Below, one piece after another: positions 42,115-50,826 of a stretch of 64,000 nt of DNA. The DNA is from Rhynchopus sp. YZ270_cl-10 (Eukaryota; Euglenozoa; Diplonemea; Diplonemida; Diplonemidae): NCBI GenBank assembly GCA_964035575.1, contig OZ037834.1:2015598-2079597 (forward strand), given 5' to 3'. Within the stretch, counting starts at the first letter, position 1, and the number at the start of each line of letters is the position of its first letter. The position numbers and the translations under genes are program-made. Below the pieces are notes generated by a model that ran no database searches, was not told where the DNA came from, and worked only from the letters and a program-made list of their open reading frames with translations.

Positions 42115-42379
42115 TTAAAAATTGTTCGCTTTTCATAAAAACCCCTTTCTCATAAAAAAGAAGCCGTCTAATATGACTCTATAGACTACACTCACTCCCA
42201 TACCCAAATGTCCGTGACGTCAACTAGTCTAACAGTATCTCAACAAAAACTAAAAAATAAACATCATCAGACACCGTCGACTGTCCTCCCTGAGATCCGC
42301 CCGCTGCGTTGTGGCGCCCCACCGTTTTGAGGGGAAAACATAACAAAAAATTTTCTCTCAAATCAGCAATCAAACAAAT
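42115..42379. other. Intergenic, no gene seen
   Basis: Short A/T-rich spacer between the 41174 gene and the TIR element. Nothing recognised. Confidence 0.4.
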
Positions 42380-43434
42380 ATATGGCAGCCTCCGCGAAAG
42401 ACCCCCCCCTAAAGCTAACATCCATGCTTATTGGTATTTCACTAATTAAAATTTTGGTATTTTATAAGATTTTTTTTTACAATGAACTCAGAGTTAAGTT
42501 TCTGAGCTCATTAAAAAAAAAATCGGTGAAAAATTCCGAGTAGGTATTAATTTAGATAGGAAAAGCTATGTCAACAGCTATGTGTCCCCTTATTTTACCT
42601 GTAAATACTAAGGATATACAAGGAAATCCTCACAAACACCCATATAACCACCCATAGAACAACACAACAGGGGGAAATGTAATCAGCAGCCAAAGCATTC
42701 GCTCAGGAGCTGAAAACCCGGCCTTTCCGAGGCCTAAAAAACTTCGCCGAGCTGCAGGTGTATGCAGGGGTCCACTGGCAGGGGGGCAAAGGGTGGGGCG
42801 CGAGGAGCTGGATGCGCGAGGTGTGTAGCTCGAAGCATATGTCCCTCCATATGCAGAAGACAACCACCAGGAGAAAAGGGGTGTCCGCCGTTTACTACTC
42901 CTGTAGTTGCATCAGCGACACCCTCAGGACAGTGACAGCGAGACGGAGGAGGAAGAGGAGGAACAGGCGGACAATTGTCTGTAACTCTTGGAGAGACTCA
43001 TCACGGAGGTCAATAGGGTCACTCAAAAAAGGGGGGTTTCTGCGAGAAAGTCGACGTCGCCGCAGACGACCCGGAGCGTGAAGCTCTTTCGCGCTCTTTT
43101 TGGAGTGTTCGGAGGGGGCGACAAGCCTCCACCCCCCTTTCCTCCCCCCCCTTTTTGATAATGGGTTTAGAGACAGATATTAGTGAATTCCTTCCTATAT
43201 CCTTAGTATTTACAGGTAAAATAAGGGGACACATAGCTGCTGACATAGCTTTTCCTATCTAAATTAATACCTACTCGGAATTTTTCACCGATTTTTTTTT
43301 TAATGAACTCAGAAACTTAACTCTGAGTTCATTGTAAAAAAAAATCTTATAAAATACTAAAATTTTAATTAGTGAAATACCAATAAGCATGGATGTTAGC
43401 TTTAGGGGGGGGTCTTTCGCGGACGCTCCCATAT
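42380..43434. mobile_element. TIR element with about 245-bp inverted ends
   Basis: Left arm about 42380-42627 and right arm about 43187-43434 are reverse complements with few differences (outermost ATATGG.AGC.TCCGCG, then AAAGACCCCCCCCTAAAGC). The 560-base centre is GC-richer and holds an open frame (about 42758-43081, no signature) that may be a decayed gene piece. Exact ends and target duplication not settled. Long TIRs with a short core suggest a non-autonomous Mutator-like or foldback element. Confidence 0.7.
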
Positions 43435-43771
43435 TGAATACAACACAAATAGGAATATCTTCCACACAATCCACCTGATTTGGCCGGGGTATCGAACTTC
43501 AGGTATAAACCGTCACAACACCTGAGGCGTGGCTGAGTATTTTATCCGGCACCAAGCGAGGCCCACTTAGCCTCGTTGTATAATTTTCCTATTTTTCAAA
43601 GGAAACTCAAAGAGAGGTGATATGCATCAGGCCCATTTTTTATATTTGTCTCTTCCTTACCCCTTTATGTTCATTCATTCAATTCCCAAAAATTCCCCCT
43701 ATCCCCGATCTTTGCCTGCTACTCTTGTTTTAACTAACAAAAATGCAAAAAAAAAAAAAATCAAAAAGAAA

Positions 43772-43819
43772 GTGGATATTGCACAACTATGGCAACTACA
43801 CTACTCCAAAATTATCAAG
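43772..43819 (+). repeat. Dispersed repeat C, copy 4 (internally deleted)
   Basis: GTGGATATTGCACAACTATG, then GCAACTACACTACTCCAA. The ACACAACCGAG block is missing. Ends ATTATCAAGAAAAAA. Confidence 0.55.
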
Positions 43820-43907
43820 AAAAAAAAGAGAGAAAAAAACTCCCTCTGGTTCCCTCTGTTTTTGATCTTTCATTTCCGTAAAGATCCGCCTTTTTTTTTT
43901 TTTTTGT

Positions 43908-43970
43908 TGTGCTTTCATCCGGATGGCTGGCATCGTACGTGGGTCAGTCGGAGGTGCCTGCATTAATAAC
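43908..43970 (+). repeat. Dispersed repeat D, copy 4
   Basis: Best full copy: TGTGCTTTCATCCGGATGGC, TGGCATCGTACGTGGGTCAG, TCGGAGGTGCCTGCAT. Confidence 0.65.
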
Positions 43971-44440
43971 TTCACCTTTTTTTTTCTGTGCATGAGAGAC
44001 AAATCCATTCACTATTTTTAGTTGTATATCAAATTTGGTGTATTTCGCTGGTATATTGAAGATGCACCTGCAAAAAAACAAAAAAAAAAAAAAACAAAAA
44101 CAGACAGTGTGGAAAACCCCAGTAAAGAAAACCAAACCACGTTTTCTGCAACTGCTCGGTTTCCCACAACAACAACAACAAAACTATCCCCCCCTGTCCC
44201 GTTCCCCTGCTTTTCCAAGCTACGGGGACCGTATGAAGACTGATATGACCCCAGCCACGTCTCATTAGAGACTTGCTTTGTTGCAGCTGTTGCCCTCCCC
44301 TGCAACTTTTTTTCTTTTCTTTTCTTTGTGGGGGCGGGGAAATAATGCGCAAAATTGTCTCTGCTTCCGCAGAGTCATTGTCACCGTGTGTTGTACGGTG
44401 TGTTTGGGAGGGAGGTGGGGGTGGGACCACTCACGCCCCC

Positions 44441-44615
44441 ACGACGGGACCCAATGACAAGTGACAAGTGACAAGTGAAAATGACAAGTGAATGACAAGT
44501 AAATAGCCTGTATCCCCATAGAAAGTCACTTGTCATGACAAGTGACTTTTTTGACATATTATGACAAGTGAAATGACAAGTGATTCACTTGTCACTTGTC
44601 ATTGGGTCCCGTCGT
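44441..44615. mobile_element. 175-bp MITE with 6-bp duplication
   Basis: TIRs begin ACGACGGGACCCAATGACAA and are about 31 bp. The interior is a set of TGACAAGTGA / TCACTTGTCA units facing each other. Flanked by GCCCCC on both sides (44435-44440 and 44616-44621). Confidence 0.75.
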
Positions 44616-45293
44616 GCCCCCACCCCTTTGCATGAGTTCGCCATGAGATGCGTTTTAGTACGTTTTCAACTACTCTTTGTGACGCAGCAGAAGAACGGTC
44701 ATCTTATCAACTTTCGTTTCTTCTTTTTTTTGAACGAGAATTATATTATATTTGCAGGTATGTCTTGTAGCCTTCTACGCATAGGAAGGGGTTGTTGGGG
44801 AAACATTTATTTTGATAACCCGCCGGAGAGTTGCAAACCCGCAAAAGCATCAAAACGATGTCAGAGGCTGGAACAAGGCCTGTGCAGATAGGTTTCCCTC
44901 GGGTCGGAGAGTGGCTTTCACAGTATTGAGGTGGACAATCGAAAGAAACTGGAAGCAATGAGAGGGATTTGGGAAAGCTCTTTGTTTCAAGGTGACTCAT
45001 CTTATAAACTTTATTTTTTTTGCGACCCCACACAGACAACGTGGCAAATGTTTCGCCCTCAGGGACCACCCACACCTGCTTTTTTCAAACCCCACCTCTC
45101 CTCCTTCACCCAGTCTCCGCCCTGATGCTCTCAATTCTCTCCCCCCAGCCACATTACCGAGGTTTTACCCTCTCGATCAGAACAGAAATTCTTCTCCCCC
45201 TTTTATATTCCTCAGTTTTAGTTTCGCGCTATAGTCTAACTCAAATCCCCATAATATTATTATCTCCCAGACATTATTTTACACAAGAAAAAA

Positions 45294-46662
45294 ATGGACA
45301 AAATACCAGATCTTACCCTCAAGACAACTGATGGCGTGGAACCTGCCGTTTCAAAGATAATTTCATTGATAAAGGAGAGCCGCGCGGGGCATTTGTGTTT
45401 ATTGGAGGAGATTACTGTGGAGGAATCGAAATTGCGTGGTTTTCAGGACTTGCGACGCACCTTCTTTGGTTGGGTCTCGCATGCTGATGGATACAAAAAT
45501 CAATTCGCCCGCGCAGAGAAGGCTATCAACCGCTTCCTGATCACAGACGACACACAGCAGCTCTCTGTCGAGCTCATTAAGTCCGGCGTCCAAAGCACGA
45601 AGGCAGAGACCGTCGTTGCAGACCTGGCTGCTGCTGTTCTGAAGCTACGTGCTCTCACCTATGATACCTTACCCATAGCTGATACTGCTGATGGTCCTGT
45701 TGAGATTGAGGTAGCAGGTGACGATGAGGAAGCAGACAACGTGTCCATCCTTCTAACAGGGCGCAAGACCAAAGTGGCAGTGGCACGTCCCATATGGAAG
45801 GATTTGCGAACGCGGTTTCATGCGTTTGTTCCTCTTGCGGAGCCTGACCTGGATGATGAGGAGCTGGAGACGTTATTCACAGAGTACGCAACGTGGATGC
45901 GGATGAAGTATATGGTGTTGACAGGGGGGAGAGGTATGGGAAAAAAAAATATTGCATTTTTAGCCTGCGTCCGCGCGATGAACGGTGAGGCGTTTTGCAC
46001 TTTCAACTTATCTTTTTATCCCAACCCCGCCCCCTTCAGGAGGCCTGCAAGACTGCATACCAAGCGAGGTCATGACGCTTCTCCACCGCCGCTGTGGGGT
46101 CCGTACCGAGCTCTTCTCGTCCCCTTTGAACTGTGCGAAGTGCGCACCCTCCACCACCACCACCACGACAACACTACCAACCCTCTTCTGCTCCCTCATG
46201 CCTGAATGCGATGCAGTGTTCGGCAGTCTCGGGTCAGCCTTCGACCTGCAGCCATCAAGCGGCACCATCGAAGTGAACCCTCCCTTCACAGAAGCCGTCT
46301 TCCACGCAACGTACACACACATGGCGGAGACGCTTGCGGCAACGGAGGCGCCGTTGGGCTACGTCGTGGTGGTCCCTGACTGGGGCGATGCGTCGGGCAT
46401 CGTCTCCATCCGGAAGAACGTCGGCGGCACGCTCCTGCAGGACATCGCAGTGCCCAAGGGTGAGCATGCCTACCGAGATGGTCTCTCCGGTGCACCCTCA
46501 CCCCCCTTCCTCCGAGACACGCTTGTCTTCATCATGGGGAATGCAGCATGGCAGGAGCGCATAGGTAAAGACGCCTTAGAAGGGTTCAAAGCAGAGCTGC
46601 TGACAACATGGCGTGGGGTTCCGTCATGTGCGGGACGGAAGCGGAAGTTTGCGGAGGTCTAG
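45294..46662 (+). CDS. PCIF1/CAPAM-like adenine-N6 methyltransferase
   Basis: 420 aa in two exons (45294-45933, 46040-46662; phase-1 intron of 106 bp made largely of repeat A). The C-terminal half carries the PCIF1 signature in order: ELFSSPLNC, FGSLGSAFDLQPSSG, then EVNPPFTEAVFHA at about residues 291-303, where NPPF is the catalytic motif of N6-adenine methyltransferases, then PLGYVVVVPDWGD and EHAYRDG. The N-terminal 215 residues are helical without a WW domain, which animal PCIF1 has. PCIF1 methylates N6 of the first transcribed adenosine next to the mRNA cap. In Euglenozoa spliced-leader mRNAs carry a hypermethylated cap with a methylated first A, so a cap role is attractive inference. 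The C terminus AGRKRKFAEV holds a short basic stretch that could act in nuclear import. Confidence 0.85.
45934..46039 (+). other. Intron of the PCIF1-like gene, carries repeat A
   Basis: GTATGG donor, CCTTCAG acceptor, 106 bp. Positions 45969-46015 are a repeat-A copy. Confidence 0.8.
45969..46015 (+). repeat. Dispersed repeat A, copy 3 (intronic)
   Basis: CCTGCGTCCGCGCGATGAAC, GGTGAGGCGTTTTGCAC, TTTCAACTTATC. Its pyrimidine tail continues to the acceptor AG at 46039. Confidence 0.65.
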
Positions 46663-46925
46663 ATTTTAGAGATACGGCCGGGTAAATGCTGTTTTCAACT
46701 TTAAAATAATCGGCAAAGTCGAAAACTGGTGAGGCCAAAAAGGTCGGACCGACTAGGTCGGGTTCTCATCTGTGGGACAAAAAAGCAAAAAAAAAAAACC
46801 TCAAAACCATTGTGTTCCTAATCTGCGATAGGTAGATTGTCGATACGAAACGGAAGCTTTTTTTTCTCCACCCCAACTTCTCTTTTCCGGATCATTTTTC
46901 CTGTATACCCAAACCTGATTTGTCA

Positions 46926-49120
46926 ATGAAAACCCAAAAAACAGTACACACAAATAAAATGCCCAGCTCTGACGACCAATGCATGGTGCTCTGCCAGGGC
47001 GGTGTCGTGACCCCTGGAGAGCGCGGGTCTTCTTCGTTCACTGTAGGCGAGGATGTAGTGTTTCATAAAGACGCCTTTGCTGGAGAACAGACAGATATCT
47101 ATGGAAACTCTAGCGCCATGGGTGACAAGACGTTGTACGTCCCGAGAACCGGCGATCGGGTCAAAATTGTGTCTCGTGTCAAAACCATTTCAATCACGTA
47201 TAGTGGCAGAGCTGCACGATCTGCGAACGAAGCTGCCTCTCACCTCGAGCTTACTAGGGAGGTGACCTTGCATCCACACCAGACACTCACTGCGAAGGAC
47301 ATCTCCCGCAACTTCATTGCATTAAAAGAAGGTGCCAAGGTCGACGCATCTTCGGTCCGGTTTTATCTTTTGAAGGCACCCCCTTTAGATGATCCGGCGC
47401 ATATCGAGCTTCCTGCTGCGTTGTCTCCGTCCTATTTTATGGACGGAAAAGAATCGCCATTAGTTTTATGGTGCGCCTTAGAATACGATGAGGTCAACGA
47501 AATGGACCATTTTGTGTTAAAAACATCGTCAGAGAGTAGAGAAAAGAGGGTAACTGTAAACGATTTGTGGGGAAATTCGATTCGGCTGTCAATTCCGAGT
47601 CATAACTATAGCACTGCGACGCATGGGGTGGCTCAAGAGGTCTTTCGGAAGAGCGATGCGTTATTGAGGTCGTCTAAAAGGAGGGTAGGGATGCCGGAAA
47701 ATCCGTTGGATCAGGATGCAACCGAATTCGATCATGCGAGACGCATAGGTAATGTTCTTCCCAATGTTACGAGAAGGTTTCAGCGTCTGGATGGAGGCCC
47801 CGCGTTGGCGTCGTTTCTTTCGAAATCATCGTCGCATTTGACGGATGGGAGGGTGAGGAGGCATCAGAAGAGCTCGTCGGATCCGCTTGCGGAGGTTCAT
47901 GGTGCTACAGCTCCCGATGCTGCGTCGGAATCGGAGTCATTGGATTCAAGGGTGTCGAAGGTGTCGAACGCGCTGACCCCTTCTCCAGACTCGGAAGGGG
48001 ATGAGTTGACGCGGCTGTGTTATTCGGATCTGCCGACCGGGCAGTCGGAGTACCGTCTCCTCTACGGTGCCATCACAGCAGTGGTGTACCACAACCGCAA
48101 CACAGAAGGGGGCCTGCCCTGTCCGGTGCTTGCATTTGAGGTAACCCAAATGAGCACCCACGGAGCGAATCTGGCCTCCGTTGTGCAGACGCTCGTTGAG
48201 AAGCAGATCCTCAATGAATCTGAGGTAGACGAACAGGCGTTGACAGGTATGGTTCCTTTTTTTTTTGTTTTTTTGGTCCGTTTTTTAGGGAGAGGTTGTG
48301 TGGCCTAGCCGGGGTGCAAAACCGCCTCGTTTCTACGGTACGGACCAGCATTTCAACTCTTTTTATCGATTTTTTAAAAAATACAACAGCAAAATACACG
48401 CTAATCTCTGACGCGGACAACCAAGAAGTCGCGCTGGTCCACGGCGAACGCCTCTGCCTCCGCTGCAAAAAGCTTGAACTCCGTCTGCGTGCGGATGTCA
48501 CCTCTCCCACCTCCCCCACCTCCCCCACGACGCCCGCCACCGAACACCCCGCTGCCGCAGAGGGTCGGACCCTCCCGAAGCTGTACCTCCGACAGATTTT
48601 TGTCACCGTCTTCAGCGCGAAGTCTGCGAAGTGTGTGCGCATCGGCTGCGACGTCGAGGACACTGCAGCCTTGACACGCGACGCTACCACCATCCTCGCC
48701 GAGGTCCAGGAAGAGGCCATGCGTATCTTCGGCATTACCGGGGTGGGTCGTGGAAGCTACGAGCTGACCGGTCCAGGATACGTTCAAGATGGAAGCGCCT
48801 ACTGTCTTGTTCCAACCAAGGCATCCGTTCGCAGCACCCGATCCAAGCGTACGTCTTCAAGTGGTCGTTCTGCAGGTGGTACCGATTTAGTCGCCACATT
48901 GACGCCAAAGTATTGTACAGTGAGCTTAGATGGTGTGAGTCATATATGCGAAGTATATCCAGCAACACCCCGCGATACGCAGGCATGTATCCGTGCAGCG
49001 GTTGGTCTAGCGACGTGGGGTGAAGTGTCGGTCATGGAGCCAGCAGATCTGGACCCAGTCAGCATAACCTTCAATACCCTCCCTGCTGTATTAATTCTAG
49101 AAAGCCGTGACGAAGTTTGA
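46926..49120 (+). CDS. Unknown protein, 683 aa, two exons
   Basis: Exons 46926-48246 and 48390-49120 joined by a phase-1 intron of 143 bp (GTATGG donor, CAACAG acceptor). I do not recognise a family. The N-terminal 220 residues look like a globular beta-rich domain (MVLCQGGVVTPGERGSSSF, KTLYVPRTGDRVKIVSRV). The middle (about 230-370) is basic and Ser-rich, probably disordered. The part across the splice junction (YRLLYGAITAVVYHNRN, then VLAFEV; exon 2 AKYTLISDADNQEVALVHGE, KLYLRQIFVTVFS) looks like a second beta-rich domain. A Ser/Arg stretch precedes a last small domain (YCTVSLDGVSHICEVY). No signal peptide or membrane segment. Weak similarity of the intron to repeat A (TTTCAACTCTTTTTATC). 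Confidence 0.75.
48247..48389 (+). other. Intron of the 46926 gene
   Basis: 143 bp, GT-AG. It contains CAGCATTTCAACTCTTTTTA about 20-40 bases before the acceptor, a possible worn repeat A. Confidence 0.65.
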
Positions 49121-49276
49121 ATGCCATAAAAACAACAAATGAAAACGTTTCTTAAATTCTCAAATTAAATAAAAGGTTTTCATTCTCACTAACCTCCACC
49201 ACACTCCCCTCTAAAAAAAAATCAACTACAGCACACAACACACCCTCTTTCTCTCACATTCTTTTACCTACCCAAA

Positions 49277-49285
49277 ATGAAGTAA
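49277..49285 (+). promoter_or_regulatory. Minimal uORF (ATG AAG TAA) before 49288
   Basis: A two-codon uORF ends two bases before the main ATG at 49288. If included in the mature leader it would require termination and re-initiation, or be skipped. It might instead lie upstream of the splice acceptor. Confidence 0.4.
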
Positions 49286-49287
49286 AT

Positions 49288-50292
49288 ATGAGATCTCTTT
49301 TTCGCATTAAGCCTTACACTATTCAGAGAAGGAAAGGGTCGTATATTCCTGTTAAGGGGTTTGTGACGACAAATGTGAGTGCTGGCAAAAACAAAGACAA
49401 TAGTATACACCCCGTCACACACACCGATACCATGCGATCGCAGAAAGACACGGTGTCTCGGCGCGAATCTGCTCCCTTCCCGCGAGATGTGTCCACTTCC
49501 CCCGAAGAGGAAATTGATGAATGGGACTTTGCAGCTATCAAAGCAAAGTACCGCAAGCACACTGCAGACGGTGCCCCAGCATCTCCCCCTGAGGACTGTG
49601 CCCTCCCGGAGTATAAATTTGCCCTTTCCGAGAAGTTCCGTGGTCCGCTAGCTATGACCCATGCCGATGTGAAGGGTACGTATTCAAAACTTTCAACCCC
49701 CCTTCTCACCCCCCTCTCCCCTCCCACAGCTGCCAAGGCTGCCCTACGACGTTGCGACGTCCCTGAAGTGCTCCGTCTCCGCACCACCGCAATGAGTCTT
49801 GCCGAAGGAGGCAGTGGGGTAGTGTGGTCCACCTTCGCCTTCCGCACTGCAACTGCCGCAGTGGTGTCAGGCACGCTCTCTGCTGAAGAGGCTGAAGCGC
49901 TTATACGGCCGCTCCAAACTGAGGTGTGCGCCTTCGACCTGAAAACCACCAAGCCCTTCTGGTGCGAGCTGGCAACCTGCTATACACAATGCGAGAATGC
50001 ACCCCTTGCGGCTCGTGCCATGGTTATGGCCGCAAAGCGTGGGGTCTTCCTCAAACCTACTCAAGTCCGTCAAATCCTCAGACACGCAAAAACCCTGAGA
50101 GATGTATTGTTAATCACCAACGCCACATTGTCGCATCACAACCTCCGCCCCGGCCCCTACATGCTCAATCGGCTTACCTCGTTCAGCAATGGGAGCAAAG
50201 AGAAGGACGAGATAGGGCTGTACCTCAAAGCTACCTGGGGGGAAGATGCGGGCCTCGTGGGGAGAAAGGATGGCAGGGTGAAGGTAGTATAG
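49288..50292 (+). CDS. Unknown helical protein, possibly mitochondrial
   Basis: 316 aa if the 54-bp stretch 49676-49729 is spliced (GTACGT donor, CCCACAG acceptor, pyrimidine-rich); 334 aa if not, because the intron is a multiple of three without a stop. I favour splicing, giving DVKAAKAALRRCDVPEV. The N terminus MRSLFRIKPYTIQRRKGSYI is basic without acids, like a mitochondrial presequence. The second half is helical with paired helices (CELATCYTQCENAPLAARAM, VRQILRHAKTLRDVLLITNA), a pattern seen in PPR or TPR-like proteins, but no repeat is clear enough to assign. Follows the 46926 gene by 167 bases. Confidence 0.7.
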   Translation: MRSLFRIKPYTIQRRKGSYIPVKGFVTTNVSAGKNKDNSIHPVTHTDTMRSQKDTVSRRESAPFPRDVSTSPEEEIDEWDFAAIKAKYRKHTADGAPASPPEDCALPEYKFALSEKFRGPLAMTHADVKGTYSKLSTPLLTPLSPPTAAKAALRRCDVPEVLRLRTTAMSLAEGGSGVVWSTFAFRTATAAVVSGTLSAEEAEALIRPLQTEVCAFDLKTTKPFWCELATCYTQCENAPLAARAMVMAAKRGVFLKPTQVRQILRHAKTLRDVLLITNATLSHHNLRPGPYMLNRLTSFSNGSKEKDEIGLYLKATWGEDAGLVGRKDGRVKVV

Positions 50293-50826
50293 GAAGGTGT
50301 TGTGGTTCCTTTTGTTTCCCCTTTTGTTGTTCAATCGGGGATACCGACACTAATGTGCGGGCATTCCCCATGGCGCCGTCTAACTACACATGGAAAAGGG
50401 GCAGGGAAATCCTGGCTTTTGAAGAAGAGAGAGTGATGTGGAGCATAGTCTCAAATTTTCATTTTATTTTGTCTCGTTGTGTTCCCCCTGCTCTCTTTGT
50501 CGACTATCGTGCATCAAGCGTTGGGTGCAGCGAGCATAAAGCTCCTGTAAGCTCACAACCATACCTTGTCGTCGTCCTTCAGCATGGGGGTTGTTGTTTT
50601 TTTTGAATTTTTATATCTTTCCGGACTGGGCTGAACGTGGTCTTATCGCGTGACAGTTGGTAGTACCAAGCGTTGGTAAATCCAAAACAGAGCGACAACT
50701 ATAAAGCATGCCGGGTTTTCTTGCTTCATTAGTCTTGCCGCAGTCAGGGCTCCCAACCCTACACCCCGCCACTCTCTCCCCGTACAGATAATTACCTCAC
50801 TTTTTACAACGAAACACCGCGCAAAC
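50293..50826. other. Intergenic with repeat E
   Basis: Holds repeat E (50501-50562) and the 5' flank of the multicopper oxidase. No gene seen. Confidence 0.5.
50501..50562 (+). repeat. Dispersed repeat E, copy 2
   Basis: GACTATCGTGCATCAAGCGT, GGGTGCAGCGAGC, GTAAGCTCACAA; matches 39124-39185. Confidence 0.55.

Larger units (their letters stand above)
43435..45293. other. Intergenic with repeats C, D and a MITE
   Basis: No gene seen. Contains repeat C (43772), D (43908), the MITE 44441-44615, and weak A (44643) and B (44990-45025) copies before the methyltransferase gene. Confidence 0.6.

Noticed and set aside
42758-43081. 107-codon ORF inside the long-TIR element
   Set aside because: Arg-rich with no recognisable motif; kept only as a possible captured fragment.
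43480-43610. tRNA-like sequence on the - strand (AGTTCGATACCCCGG, GCTAAGTGGG)
   Set aside because: T-stem and acceptor stem do not pair; only box-like strings match.
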